Shown: positions 1 through 10,891, numbered from the stretch's first letter. The stretch: DNA of 64,000 nt from Acanthosepion pharaonis (GCA_903632075.3 CAHIKZ030005495.1:3059501-3123500); one strand, 5' to 3'. Translations and numbers: made by a program. The notes: generated by a model not told the origin, from the sequence alone.

Positions 1-45
1 TATCGTCATTATTATTATTGTCGTCGTCGTTGTTGTTGATATTAT
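1..45. repeat. Imperfect trinucleotide microsatellite
   Basis: Runs of att, gtc and gtt triplets form an impure trinucleotide tract at the window edge. It probably continues to the left of the window. Confidence 0.8.
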
Positions 46-237
46 GTTATGCTTCCTGCTTTGTATTCTGTAGAGCCGGGTCCAAACTATGGTCCTTAGG
101 CCCTATAGGAGAATTGTTATTTAACTGATAGCACATAGTATGTGGGATGTTCGTATTAGGGCGATCTTCTGGGCAACTTTTATGTTGATGTTACCTGGGA
201 CAATGTTAGTAAGATTGTTCATTCTTTTTCTCACAAG

Positions 238-392
238 GCTCTGAATTCAAAACCTCCAAATATGTGTTAAATAGCCTCACCAACTCGCTGTTGGCCAAGC
301 GTGGTGAGTATGACTACACCCCTGAAGACATGGTCAATCAGGAAGGGATTCCTTCAAGAAGTGGAAAAGTCCAGAGTCTGTATCCGTTCTAA
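238..392 (+). CDS. Possible 3'-terminal exon of an unidentified host gene
   Basis: A pyrimidine-rich run ends in a good acceptor (ttctttttctcacaag, AG at 236-237). It is followed by about 51 open codons that close with TAA at 390-392. The frame has an upstream stop (TAA near 218), so coding would begin at the acceptor. The peptide is hydrophilic and not low-complexity: it includes KRGEYDYTPEDMVNQEG and ends GKVQSLYPF. I do not recognise the family. No further exon is visible in the window, so the rest of the gene would lie to the left. It could also be a chance open frame or a transposon fragment. A neighbouring overlapping frame (301-594) turns hydrophobic and low-complexity and looks like a shadow. 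Confidence 0.35.
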
Positions 393-770
393 TGAGTTTT
401 CATCGCTGGTGGTGATGTTACTAGTACTAGTACTACTACTACTACCTTTTGACCTCTTTGTAATGATGACCTGTACGTATGAGAACAATCTATTTATTTT
501 AGGGCATTTAAATATAAATCACAAATGCCTTAAATATAAGGCATTTGTGATTTTTTATCACTATAATTTTTTGCCACCCTCTGACGCATGTTGAAATACT
601 CATTGTTAAAATTATCGCTAACATTTTTTTGGTGAGATTTACAAACTCTACTTTTCGTTCAATTTCGCAAGCCAGTCGATGAAATTTGAATAAGCTGATT
701 TGTTTTTGGAAAAGGATTTTGACAAAATCCCTACTTTGCGTTTTAATAATTTCTTTAATTTAATTTAATT
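393..770. other. Non-coding stretch with an (ACT)n tract and a long hairpin
   Basis: It holds a short (act)n run at about 418-445 and a perfect 17-bp inverted repeat with a 4-nt loop at 516-553 (left arm AAATCACAAATGCCTTA). If 238-392 is a real last exon, this would be its 3' UTR or downstream flank. Nothing else is recognised. Confidence 0.5.
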
Positions 771-1025
771 TCATGGGACTTCATGGTAAATAATATTTTT
801 TAAGAAAATATCTTTTTTTTCATTTTTAATAGCGAAGAATAAATTCCTAGAATTTCTTACTCTTGAGTATGCAGCATACAACTTGCCATGCGTAAATATT
901 TTTTTCTGAAGACAAATTTCAACTTTTTCAATCGTTTGGCCTTGTGATTTGTTTATAGTTCTTGCAAGTACAGGAAGAACTGAAAACTGGATTCTTATAT
1001 ATAAAAAACTTATAAAAATATGCAA
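771..1025 (-). pseudogene. Helitron PIF1-like helicase, C-terminal fragment
   Basis: The minus-strand frame contains the segment ARTINKSQGQTIEKV, followed by THGKLYAAYSRVRN and a tail ending NIIYHEVP. In Helitron-encoded PIF1-family helicases the last motifs read as TINKSQGQT, then a S/THGQLYVAxSR box, then a short xxVYxEVL-like end, so this is the extreme C-terminus. About 85 residues survive of a helicase-Rep protein usually well over 1000 residues long. There is no ATG at the 5' end of the open stretch. It is a truncated, inactive remnant. Two non-autonomous Helitrons at 31.2 and 49.0 kb show the superfamily has been active in this genome. Confidence 0.8.
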
Positions 1026-1447
1026 AAATAAATATTTGTTATTTTAACTACTAAATTATTATTTTAAAATAGTGAAAGTATTTTGTATGTTAAATAATAA
1101 AACTTTATGAAACATTATTGTACTAAGCTACGCACCCTACAAAAAACAACTGTACATTGTACCCTCTTACCTGTTTGCAATTCTCCCAATATTTAGCTTC
1201 GATGGGTCAATGTATGACTATTTTAGAGGGTGTGATGGACGGACGGACTAACGGAAGTCAGTGAAATTTATATATAGATTGAGAGTGACAAGCCAGTTTT
1301 TCTCCACAGATCAGTTAGATTTAGGTTAGAAGAGAGATTAGCCGGCGTCACCTAATTTGACCAAATAGCTGTCACTCAGTATTTGTCTTCTGTGAAACGA
1401 CAGTTAACGGCTACCTTTGAACTGCTACTTTCATTTTGATGAGTAAT
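1026..1447. other. AT-rich stretch, nothing recognised
   Basis: No coding potential or repeat homology within the window was found, apart from a short ggacggacgga run near 1230. Confidence 0.4.
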
Positions 1448-1960
1448 TCTGTTTGTTTTTTGTTTTTTTTTGTTTTGATTTTTTTTTTATGTTTTTTTTG
1501 TTGTTGTTTTTTGTTTTTTTTAAGCGTTTCACCCCAAGCAAGGCGGGAAGCCACTAGGACGCAAGGGGTTACAGAAGATTTGGAGCAAGGTCAGATAGGA
1601 GTGATAGAGGAAAGGATGAGGAGAAGGATAGTGGATAGATCAAGGCAACTGGAGATGTCGATTGACATTACATTTGAATAGTTGGAGATTATAGCTCTCT
1701 GGGAAACAGGAATAGGGAAGGGAGTTCCACAGGCGAGAGGTGCGAGGTATGAAGCTATTGGAGTAGAAAAGACGGCTACATTTAGTAGATTCGACAGTGA
1801 AAGGGTGAGAGCGGAATGTCAGCCTCGTAAGGCGCTTGAATTCATGAAGTCTGGGAACCAGCGAATGCAGCTCCTCGGAGCAATTACCATGAAAGTATTT
1901 GTAAAATAGACAGAGAGAGGCGACGGCGCGTCTGTGAGAGAGCGACTGCAGACGAGATGC
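1448..1960 (-). mobile_element. 5'-truncated non-LTR retrotransposon tail (RT C-terminus plus 3' UTR)
   Basis: On the minus strand this matches the tail of the element at 20.28-20.91 kb. It starts with the QSLSHRRAV-type segment, runs through SHPFTVES and the SRLWNSLP box, and then enters the same 3' UTR (ctcttcatcctttcctcta-type sequence ending in a cttgcttggggtgaaa block at 1520-1540). The plus-strand T-rich run at 1448-1520 is the A-rich tail of the insertion. Frameshifts interrupt the reading frame. The SRLWNSLP and SHPF motifs follow the reverse transcriptase in jockey/CR1-like elements; the exact clade is not established. Plus-strand open frames here are shadows. Confidence 0.8.
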
Positions 1961-2764
1961 CAGAATATTATTAAAAACTTTATCAAAGTTCCCCTCTGAC
2001 GAGAGTTGATCGAAAAGCTGGTAGTTCCAGAGGAATCACCCCCACCCCCCAACCTGTACCTTTTGAGAGTTGATTTCAACATGACTTCGCTTTTTTTTAA
2101 GCTATATTTAGTCGTCAAGATGTTGTTTACAATCCAAAGAATACCGTATTTATGACGAAAGATGGAGGAAAGCATCTTACTTTTGCGGAGTTCCGTTGCA
2201 AGTAGAACAGGAAGCTAGGTAAGAGGCGTGTAGATAGAATGAAAAACGAAGCTTATTTGCAAATCTTGGATGTCAACTTGAAAGTGTTTGTTGGAAATCT
2301 GCGACCGTTACGTGGTCGGAGATTTAAAAATGGCTATGATCCAAAACACGGATCTTAAATTAAGATAGTAATATCTTTACGTCCGGTCATGTCTCGAGTC
2401 TCGTGACACTTTGATTAGCCGATTTCCTTCTGTGAAAATACGATATGAACAGATGAGATTAAAAAGAGAACTTTTCCAGCATAAGAGAGAGTCGACGTGA
2501 GACATTTAATCCAAAGAACACCATATCTACAACAAGAGATGGAGGAAGGAATATCACACTTTGGCGGTGTTTCCCTCTCTCTACAAGAAGAACAGAAATC
2601 ATGGAGAAGAGAGCATATTGCATTGACGGAGTTTCTTTGAAAGTGAAACAAGAAGCCTGGTAAGAGTGAAGCGTATAAAGAAAAAAGGGGCTAACTTGGA
2701 CATTTGTGCTCAAAAAGAAAGAAAAGAAACGGAATGTCAAGAAGACGGTTTTTCCCTTGACACC

Positions 2765-2942
2765 GCTATTATTTTAACTACCTTCACTCCTCGGCAATGT
2801 TTATTATTTTAAAAAGCGACAATTAGAACTGCAATAAAACCTAAACAGATGAAGGAAGTGAATTTATACAATTTTTTTTTGTTTCTTGAGAATTTACAAC
2901 AAAAATATTAAACATTATTTATTTATTAGATTGTTTATTTAC
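2765..2942 (+). repeat. Tc1-associated ~170-bp terminal module, copy 1
   Basis: This block (from ctattattttaactacctt to ttattagattgtttattta) recurs directly at 6002-6175 and inverted at 6768-6935. It is probably the terminal or subterminal repeat of the Tc1-like element filling this region. Confidence 0.6.
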
Positions 2943-3345
2943 TGCAGCTGACACAATCCAAAATATACATCTAAATTCATCCAGAGATATCTTCACGTGA
3001 CGTTACGTCTCTAATTCTGTAAATTATTAAGTTTATAGGGTCACCACATTTGCTGTAGCCATCAAGCATGTCGGCATTATAAAACTGCTTTTCTAAAGCC
3101 ACGTAATTTGAAATCACGTTTTGCCTTTACAAGTAAACCTATTGATTAGCCTCTTTCCATCTGGGAAAATATGATATGAACAGATAAGCGTAAAACGAGA
3201 ACTTTTGCAGCATAAGACAAAGAGTCAACGTGAGATATTTAATCCAAAGAACACCGTTTCTACGACAAAACATGGCGGAAGGATTATCACACTTTGGCGG
3301 TGTTTCTCTTCAAGAGGAACAGGAAATTTGGTAAGGCTTATAATT
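2940..3345 (+). repeat. ~405-bp duplicated block, copy 1
   Basis: It begins with actgcagctgacacaatcc, contains the cttcacgtgacgttacgtct motif, and runs into a transposase block ending in ggaacaggaaatttggtaag. Close copies lie at 4835-5240 and 5434-5905. Confidence 0.75.
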
Positions 3346-3815
3346 ATTATTGGTTATTATTGGTAAGTATAATGTAAAAAGAGGATTATTTTGAAATTTT
3401 GGATGTCAATTTCTAAGTTTCTTTTAGAAATCAAAACTGAAGCCTGGTTGAGGATTAAAAAATGGCAATAAACCAAAACATGGATCTTAATTATTATAGA
3501 AATATTTTCAGGATATGAATAAAAAAATGTTTTTTTTTTATTATTTGTTTTTTTTTTGTTTTTTTTTTTTTTTCTCACAGAATCCTAGCCTAAATCAATA
3601 TTGAGCTGTCATAGCGTGGTTTTCAATCTAAATAAATCAATCTTTATGATAAAACATCGGCAAGAAAACGTGTCACTTTTTCTTTAGAAATGGAAAAGAG
3701 AGTTTGGTAAGATTTAAGGGTTTAATGAAAGACAAAGCTTATTTTGAAATCTTGGACGTCAACTTGAAAGTGTCTGTTAGAAATCCGAGGCCTAAGTGTG
3801 GTTGAAGATTTATAA

Positions 3816-4075
3816 ATGGCAATGAACCAAAACACGGATCTTAATGTGGATAGAAATATCTTTACATCCGGTTATGTCTCGAAGACCGTGATCCTTTGCG
3901 GTAGCCATAGCAGAATTCTTCGTCAGGCTGGTTTTAAAATATCTTTTAGAAAAACTATAAAAGTTTTAACAAGACCTTCACAGAATACCAACCAGAATCC
4001 AATTGAAAACTTATGGGATGAACTGAAAAGATATATTAGATCATATAAACCAAGTTATCTGTAACAGCTCAGTTT
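3816..4075 (+). pseudogene. Tc1-like transposase, C-terminal fragment
   Basis: The frame includes NQNPIENLWDELKRYI followed by a short tail. Tc1 family transposases have SPDLNPIENxWxxLKR around the third acidic residue of the DDE triad; here the catalytic Glu of PIEN is retained. Upstream, the same frame has the GNEPKH remnant of the second motif, so parts of the domain are joined after deletions. It is about 80 codons long, against roughly 340 for a full transposase. Confidence 0.75.
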
Positions 4076-4834
4076 ATAACCCCAAATGGATTTGCAGTTG
4101 ACTGTTAATTTTGTTAATAGAACGAACCCCGACAAAAGCATTAAAGAGAATATCACACTTTGACGGATTTTTTTTTTCTGGCAAAAGGGATCAGGAAGAT
4201 AGATAAAGGTTAATGGAATAATGAAAAAAAAAAGAGGAATATTTTAAAAAAGATGTCAACTTGAAAATGTCTGTTAGAAATCTGAAACGGAAGCGTGGTT
4301 GGAGATTTAAAAATGGCAATGATCCAAAACACGGATCTCATATAGCATATAAATATTTTCAGGGTATACTTTGGCGGAGTTTCTTTGCAAATGGAAGAGG
4401 AAGCTAATTAAGAGTTAAGGGTTTAATGAAAAACGAAGATTTATTCTGAAATTTTGAATGCCACCTAGAAAGTATGTGTCAGAAATCTGAAACTGATGCG
4501 TGGTTGCATACTTATTCATGACAATAATCCAAAATATCGCCGTTGGCTTTTATCTCGTATACAATCATTTAATTTCTTCTTTGCTGATCGCTTCCATTAT
4601 AAGAATGGTGCTGATGACTAAATTCGCCGCCAACGTTCGGGTTCAGGATAAGAATTCAAGAGTTCGTTGAAGGTGAATGAAAATCAAAGTAGAAGAAAGT
4701 TCTGATGGCGTGATTTCGTTTATGATGGACCCCCAGCTTGCCAGTAAGTGACCCACACGCTTGATTCCATGACCTTCCTCTGCGGCACATATGGAATCAG
4801 ACACGCAGAATTCAATTATGAAACTGAAACAAAC

Positions 4835-5240
4835 TGCCGCTGACTCAATTCAAAATATACATCTAAATTACACCAGAGATATCTTCACGTGACGTTACGT
4901 CTCTAATTCTGTAACCTATTAAGTTTATAGGGTCACCACATTTGCTGTAGCCAACAAGCATGTCGGCATTGTAAAACTGCTTTTCTAAAGCCACGTAATT
5001 TAAAATCACGTTTTGCCTTTACAAGTAAACCTATTGATTAGCCTCTTTCCATCTGGGAAAATACGATATGAACAGATGAGAGTAAAATGAGATCTTTTGC
5101 AGCATAAGACAAAGAGTCAACGTGAGATATTTAATCCAAAGAACACCGTTTCTACGACAAAACATGGCGGAAGGATTATCACACTTTGGCGGTGTTTCTC
5201 TTCAAGAGGAACAGGAAATTTGGTAAGGCTTATAATTATT
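4835..5240 (+). repeat. ~405-bp duplicated block, copy 2
   Basis: A near-identical counterpart of 2940-3345 covering the same cttcacgtgacgttacgtct motif and the downstream transposase segment. Confidence 0.75.
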
Positions 5241-5298
5241 ATTGGTTATTACTGGTAAGTATAATGTAAAAAGAGGATTATTCATATCTTTCTGTGTT

Positions 5299-5299
5299 C

Positions 5300-5334
<35 letters not shown>

Positions 5335-5400
5335 CAGTCTATACATATCTATCTATCTATCTATCTATCTAACTATCTATCTACCATTTATTTATCTAAT
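5299..5400. repeat. (ATCT)n microsatellite
   Basis: Tandem atct units interrupted by a cagtctatac segment. The tract lies between duplicated-block copies 2 and 3. Confidence 0.9.
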
Positions 5401-5433
5401 ATTATTTATTTATTAGATTGTTTATTTACTGCC

Positions 5434-5905
5434 GCTGACATAATCCAAAATATACATCTAAATTCATCCAGAGATATCTTCACGTGACGTTACGTCTCTA
5501 TATCTGTAACCTATCAAGTTAATAAAGTCACCACATTTGCTGTATTTAAATACAGCAAATGTGGTGGCCCTGCAAACATGTCGACATTGTAAAACTGCTT
5601 TTCTAAAGCCACGTAATTTAAAATCACGTTTTGCCTTTACAAGTAAGCATATTGATAAGCCTCTTTCCATCTGTGAAAATATGATATGAACAGATGAGCG
5701 GGAAACAAGAACTTTTGCAGCATAAGACAAAGAGTCAACGTGAGATATTTAATCCAAAGAATACCGTCTCTATGACAAAACATGGAGGAAGGAATATCAC
5801 ACTTTGGCGGAGTTTCTCTTCAAGAGGAACAGAAAACATGGAGAACGGAGAATATTGCATTGATGGAAGTTCTTTGAAAATGGAACAGGAAGCCTGGTAA
5901 GATTT
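5434..5905 (+). repeat. ~405-bp duplicated block, copy 3, with palindromic insertion
   Basis: It has the same body as the blocks at 2940 and 4835, but with about 22 extra bases that create a 38-bp palindrome at 5529-5566. The downstream end, 5694-5900, is the best-preserved transposase segment (KHGGRNITLWRSFSSRGTE). Confidence 0.75.
5529..5566. repeat. Perfect 38-bp palindrome
   Basis: The left half is CACCACATTTGCTGTATTT and the right half is its exact reverse complement, with no spacer. Sister copies near 3043 and 4933 have only the left arm (caccacatttgctgtagcc), so the right arm was added here by inverted copying. Confidence 0.95.
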
Positions 5906-6001
5906 TAGGGTATAAAGAAAAAAAAAGGGTAAAACATGGACATTTGTCCCCGCTAAAAAAAAAATAACGGAACGTCAAGAAAACGGTTTTCCGTTGACAC
6001 C

Positions 6002-6935
6002 GCTATTATTTTAACTACCTTCACTCTTCGGCAATGTTTATTGTTTTAAAAACCGACGATTACAATTCTAACAAAACCTAAACAGACGATGAAAGTGAAT
6101 TTATACAATTTTTTTCTGTTCTTGAGAATTTACAATAAAAATATTAAACATTATTTATTTATTAGATTGTTTATATACCAGAATAATTTTAGATTTACAA
6201 CATTCTAAATACTTATATACAATTAAAACTAATGCAATATTCATCATTTATCAGTTTATCTATATAATAAATGAAATGACAGTGTGTCATTGTGTCACAC
6301 TTTTTCAACTTCCCCCTATCAGCCGTAGCCCAACATATCATATCATTTTGGAATAAGGTCGACTCCAAGAGCAAATTAAAACCATTCCAGGCTGGATCTG
6401 AATCTGCAATCCTGAAATGTTGGATTCCCAATTTGTCATTACTTTGATTGTTTTCGGCGACTTTTTTTTACGTGTTTTTTGCGAAAAATCTTTTTATATG
6501 ATGACAATTTTTATAACTTGGAAATAAATTTGGGAAGAATCGGAATTAATCGTGAAATCCAGCGAACGTCATCCATGGAATAAAATAGCTAGTAAATAAA
6601 TAAATATGAAAATAATTTTAATCCTAGATTTATAAACATTTACTCAATTATTAAAATATATAAACCAACTATCCTTATTATTTACCATTTTATAAAGTTC
6701 GAATCGATTGGCAATTAGCTAATATTTTGCCAACCATTCCGATAAACAATATAATAAACAGTGCAAATAAACAATCTAATAAATAAATAGTGTTTATTAT
6801 TTTTGCTATCAATTCTCAAGAACAAAGAAAATGTATAAATTTACTTTCGTAACTTTTGGTTTAATACAATTATAATTATCGCTTTAAAAAAAAAAACATT
6901 GCCGAGGAGCGAAGGTACTTAAAATAATACCTATC
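6002..6935. mobile_element. Inverted-repeat (foldback) structure with ~170-bp arms
   Basis: The arm at 6002-6175 (plus) and the arm at 6768-6935 (minus) are the same module seen directly at 2765-2942. The 590-bp interior (about 6176-6767) is AT-rich with no recognised coding. This looks like a deleted Tc1-like element with long terminal inverted repeats, or a composite of two oppositely oriented ends. Confidence 0.6.
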
Positions 6936-7004
6936 TCAATAAAAAAAACGTCCTTCTGACACACTGTTTTTGGGGGTGAGGGCGGGTAAATAGGTCCAAA
7001 TTTG

Positions 7005-7500
7005 CTTGAAAGTGTCTGTTAGAGATCTGAAATTGAAGCATGGTTGCAGATTTAAAAATTGCAATGAACCGTAACACGGATCTTTTCAGGATATGAATAA
7101 AAAAAAAATTATTTCCATAGAATTGTGGCTTGAATCTGTATTTAGTTGTCAAGGTTTGGTCTTCGATCCAGAAGAAAAACAATCTTTATGATTAAACACC
7201 ATGGAGAGAGTATTTTAATTTGATGGAGTTTTTTTTGCGAATGAAACAGAAATCTAGGTAAGAGTTAACAGTATAATAAAAAGAGGAATATTTTGAAAAA
7301 GCGGATGTCAACTTGAAAATGTCTGTTAGAAATCTGAAACGGAATTATGGTTAAAAATTTTAAAATGGCAATAACCAAAACACGGAACTCATAGAGCATA
7401 TACATATTTTCAGGATATACTTTGGCGAAGTTTCTTTGCAAATGGAACAGGAAGCTAGATAAGAATTAAAAGTTTATTGAAAAACGAATCTTCATTAACG
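7005..7500 (+). pseudogene. Tc1-like transposase debris
   Basis: Contains two further copies of the gaaagtgtctgttaga block (near 7010 and 7310) and a transposase-type block at 7150-7262. All are broken by stops. Confidence 0.55.
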
Positions 7501-7539
7501 GATCTAAATTAGGAAATATTTTCAGGATATGAATAAAAA

Positions 7540-7710
7540 GCTGTTTTTTACAGAATACTAGCTAGAATCTAATTGAAAATTTGCAGGATGAATTGAAAAA
7601 ACACGTAAGATTAAGAAAGCTAATGAATGTGCAATAGCTTGAAGATTATGCGCATGAAGTGCGCTAAACTATTCCTGTGGATGTTTGTTCTGCAGCCGAG
7701 ATCAAATGTT
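7540..7710 (+). pseudogene. Tc1-like transposase, extreme C-terminus
   Basis: Read across frameshifts, the sequence gives a degraded ESN-K-DELKK segment followed by a DYAHEV..IPVDVC tail. This matches the E.W..IP...C end typical of Tc1 transposases. It is short and disabled. Confidence 0.55.
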
Positions 7711-8090
7711 TAACGTTTTTTGTTTTGTTTTAGCAACAATGAAAACACATTCCCAGTCACCTAAAAATAATAAAAAGCTTACTTATTACTTATTTCAATG
7801 CTTCAAATTTATGAAAAGTAGTTTTATTTTCTATGAATTTAAATATAAATTAGTATTTAAATGGCCACCTTTCGCCTTGCTAATCGCTTCAATACGCGGA
7901 CCCTATGCTAGCTATGAGAAAATATTTTGCTGAAATCCCAGTAGTCCAGACGCCTTTTATAAGGTCTACGAGAGCCTTGGCATTGGTTGACTGTCTACAA
8001 ACGCATTCTTCATTCAAGCCCACAAATAAGACGTACCTTAACGTTAACAATGACAACATATTATGAAATGGATTAAGTCCGACAATTATT
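7711..8090. other. AT-rich stretch, nothing recognised
   Basis: No domain or repeat found. An open frame at 7685-7933 starts inside transposase debris and is not supported. Confidence 0.4.
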
Positions 8091-8227
8091 TAATATATTT
8101 TTTGTTTATACGTTATTTATATTGTCACTATTTACGTTAAGGTACTTCTCTTGGGCAGATATGATCATTCGGGAAAGATCGTTGAAGATTTGCTGTTTAT
8201 AAACATTAATTTGGACTTTGCTAACCA

Positions 8228-8312
8228 AATGCTTTCTCCGTAGCTGAGTGGTACAGCACGTCAGATCAAATGACGGTTCCGTATAGGACACGGGTTCGAT
8301 TCCTACGAAAAC
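8228..8312 (+). ncRNA. tRNA-like SINE head (pol III promoter)
   Basis: Contains an A-box-like TAGCTGAGTGG and a B-box GGTTCGATTCC at tRNA spacing. Acceptor-stem pairing is poor and the unit sits in a repeat, so it is a tRNA-derived SINE head rather than a functional tRNA gene. Confidence 0.75.
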
Positions 8313-8363
8313 AGTATTAACAACATTTACCGGCCTGAATGTCCGAGAAATTTCATAGAAAAT

Positions 8364-8440
8364 ATGTGTCCTCCGACAGGAATCGAACCTGTATCCTACA
8401 CGGAACTGTCATATAGCCTGACTTGCTATACCAGTGTATA
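8364..8440 (-). ncRNA. tRNA-like SINE head, degenerate inverted copy
   Basis: The plus strand shows ggaatcgaacctgtatcc, which is a reversed B box. The rest pairs with the 8228-8312 copy. Confidence 0.65.
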
Positions 8441-8609
8441 CGCATATTTTTCCATGAAAATTTCTCGAACGTTCAGCCCGGTAAAGTTGCTAATACTGTT
8501 TATAAAACAGAGAATTTATTTAAATATTTGTGTCTATATAAATAACGTATAACAATAAAATATATTAAAACCATTGTTGAAAAGTCCATTTCTCAATATA
8601 TATATATAT

Positions 8610-9053
8610 ATGATAGAAATTAGGAGGATTTGAGATAATTATAAAATTCATCGAGTCTAGAAGAAATCTCATCAGAAAGCAATGGACGGCCGTTTTATCC
8701 AATATTTGGGACTCATCAGTATGGCGCATCCACTACCGAGAATTGAAACCCGGACAGTTACGTTATGAGGCAGACGTCATACCAACTGTACCAACGGGCC
8801 TCGGTGACAAATAGGCAACGAATCAGATTCGATATAGCGCCGCTCGATCACATATTCCATGGTGGAACTCATCCGATTTACTCTTTTACCCATAGGACTG
8901 TGCCCCTCACGAGCCACGGCTACTATCCCCAAGCCGCTCCATCCAGAGCATTAGAAGCCGGTTCAAGCAAGGATATACAAGTGACAGAAATTAGGAGGAT
9001 TTGAGATAATTATAATTAAGTAATTAATCGAGTCTAGAATAAACCTCAACAGA

Positions 9054-9054
<1 letters not shown>
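8610..9054. repeat. Pair of ~70-bp direct repeats around a tRNA-like unit
   Basis: The block beginning agaaattaggaggatttgag occurs near 8614 and 8985. Each is followed by a tcgagtctaga segment, and each side is bordered by a (TA)n tract (8597-8611 and 9056-9071). The interval holds a tRNA-like sequence on minus. This could be a tandem duplication or a short element with long direct terminal repeats. Confidence 0.6.
8720..8806 (-). ncRNA. tRNA-Met-like SINE head
   Basis: On the minus strand: GTTGGTACAGTTGG as an A-box-like segment, a CTCATAA anticodon-type loop as in methionine tRNAs, and CGGGTTTCAATTC as a B-box. The acceptor ends do not pair, so it is not a functional tRNA. Confidence 0.6.

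Positions 9055-9055
<1 letters not shown>

Positions 9056-9093
<38 letters not shown>
9056..9093. repeat. (TA)n(TG)n microsatellite
   Basis: Dinucleotide run changing from TA to TG. Confidence 0.95.
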
Positions 9094-9654
9094 TGTTACG
9101 AAACTCCCCTGTCCTCAAACCATATCAATAGAGGAGTATCGCAAAATGTGTTATTATTTTTAACATTTATTCTATTTTCGTAAAATATATTTCCTTCCCA
9201 AGGATCTCTTTCCGATTGATCAGACACGACCGAGCGGAATCGAATAAGGAACAAACACGATAGGCGACAAACGACAATGGAGACAAGGAAATTTATTAAC
9301 AAACGTAAAAATATGGGGAAAATGAGAACAACGGGCAAAACAAAAACAATGTGTGCCAAAAATAATGGGAGGGGAACATCCTCTTAGAAACGTAAATCAG
9401 AAATCAACGTATGGCCTTGTGCCATACTTGCACGAATTTACAAAACATCACCATTTTAAGACAAGTAGAAAGAAACATGTAATAAAAAGCATCTCATGTC
9501 AGACTTGCATGAAAGTACAAACGTGAAAATGAAGTACATTTAAACAAAATGAAAGATAAGAAAAACAACGAATAAAAGTTCTTTTCCGCTATTGTCTCTT
9601 ATATCTATTGCCTTCTTTTATTTCTCTTTCTTTTTCTTTTTCCTTTTCTGTGTC
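9094..9654. other. Unassigned stretch
   Basis: No protein domain recognised. A small hairpin gtatggc-ctt-gtgccatac lies near 9409. Open frames here lack family features. Confidence 0.4.
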
Positions 9655-9861
9655 TTTTTATAAGCGTCTCCGGTTGAGGTCTTTTCTTTCACTCTTTTTC
9701 TTTTCGTCCTGTCCAGGGGCTTGGGTGACGATTAAGTTGAAACTGCTTTCTCTCTTTCTTTCTCTCCCCTTCGTCTCGATGTAGCAGCATTCTCTTTTGA
9801 TGTCTCTTTCTATCTTTCTTTCTTTCTGTCTAAGGACTTGGGTAACGATTAAATTGAAACT

Positions 9862-9921
<60 letters not shown>

Positions 9922-10110
9922 GTCTCGGTGTAACAGCATTCTCTTTTGAGGTCCTTTCTTTCCTTTTCCCATTAGTATCTCTTTTTGAGATCTTTTCTCG
10001 CTTTCTTCTTTTCTTTTTCTATAAGCGTCTGGTCTAGGGATTCAGGTGACGGATAAATCGAAACTGTCTTCTATCTCTCTTTCGTCCCGATGTAGCGACA
10101 TTCCGCGTAC
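9655..10110. repeat. CT-rich degenerate tandem repeat
   Basis: A unit containing acgattaagttgaaactgc followed by CT-rich sequence and tctcgatgtagcagcattc recurs at about 9725, 9842 and 10045. A (CT)n run at about 9863-9917 lies inside. The open frames on both strands follow this low-complexity composition. Confidence 0.65.
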
Positions 10111-10891
10111 GTCGTAGTTTATTGCCCAGAATCCAAACATTTCTTTCGCGTTCATCGCGCATTTTTTTTTTTTTTTTTTTTTTTCGCATAACAAATCAAA
10201 ACTTTTGCGTTTATGGCAAACGCGTCCATCCATTCCATTTGAAGATGGACTCTCCTTCGCATCCCATTACAAGACTTTCACTTTCACAACAAATGCATCC
10301 ATCGAAGATGGATTCTCTTTCGCGTACCCAACCAAATCTTTTTCTGACTCGCCCTTCCAGTTTTAAAACTTCGACAGTGTCTTTGGCATTTATAGCAGGC
10401 TTCGTCCGTCCAGCACTGAGGCTTGGACAAGACTTTCGCTTTTCTCGCAGCCGCGTCCGTCCAGTGCTTTTATCGCAAATACGTCCGACCGACCGGAGGG
10501 CCTGGACAAGAGTAACTTTTTCGTTTCACTATTTGTTTCTTTCTTTTTTTTTCTTGTCACGTGGTCCCAATTTTCAAATACAAAATTTTTCCCATTGTGA
10601 TCGAAATGAGGTCGTTGAGTCCTTCTCTCATATGCGCGGTCAGAGAGAGTTTACTTTAAAGTTTTTCAGTTTTTCATATCTGGAATCTATCCGTGCAAAT
10701 CATACTGTCAACACGTTGACCAAAAGAGAAAGAAAGGGTACATTCTGGTTAATCTTTGTCGCCACTAACTCTACCTTATCTCTTTGGGTTTCCTATCTTT
10801 ACGTTTTCTGCAACTACTGGGCTCTTTATTTTAGAATGCTTCTAAAATATAAGCAATGGTATAATTTTACAATAAATTTATTTGGGATCGT

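Larger units (their letters stand above)
2080..7700 (+). mobile_element. Cluster of shredded Tc1-like transposon copies
   Basis: About 5.6 kb built from repeated, degenerate pieces of one Tc1-like transposase. Two blocks recur. One encodes NPKNTVS..KHGG..ITLW.CFSSRG (copies near 2110, 2500, 3230, 3630, 5140, 5740 and 7160). The other encodes a GND/EPKH segment (gtcaacttgaaagtgtctgt and following, near 2270, 3400, 3760, 4260, 4480, 7010 and 7310). In Tc1 transposases the first corresponds to the region with the KHGGGSxMxWG motif and the second to the QQDNDPKH motif carrying the second catalytic Asp. All copies carry stops and indels, so none is functional. Copies seem to have arisen by local duplication as well as independent insertion. 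Confidence 0.75.
8094..8576. mobile_element. Foldback element carrying two inverted tRNA-like SINE heads
   Basis: The ends are complementary: gtttatacgttatttatat on the left and atataaataacgtataac on the right. Inside are a tRNA-like head on plus (8228-8312) and a degenerate one on minus (about 8364-8440). The centre includes cggcctgaatgtccgagaaa, which also occurs in the centre of the palindromic element at 50.9-51.1 kb (gacctgaatgtcgagaaa), so both belong to one family. Confidence 0.7.

Noticed and set aside
301..594. 97-codon plus-strand frame with hydrophobic Leu/Val run
   Set aside because: It overlaps the more plausible exon frame (238-392) and its hydrophobic part comes from an (act)n repeat.
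1436..1909. Plus-strand frames rich in Arg/Gln
   Set aside because: They are antisense to a recognisable non-LTR coding and 3' UTR sequence on minus.
8228..8312. Functional tRNA gene
   Set aside because: A and B boxes are present but the acceptor stem does not pair and a degenerate inverted copy sits in the same repeat. The same reasoning applies to the units at 8720, 19140, 33635, 48738 and 55580.
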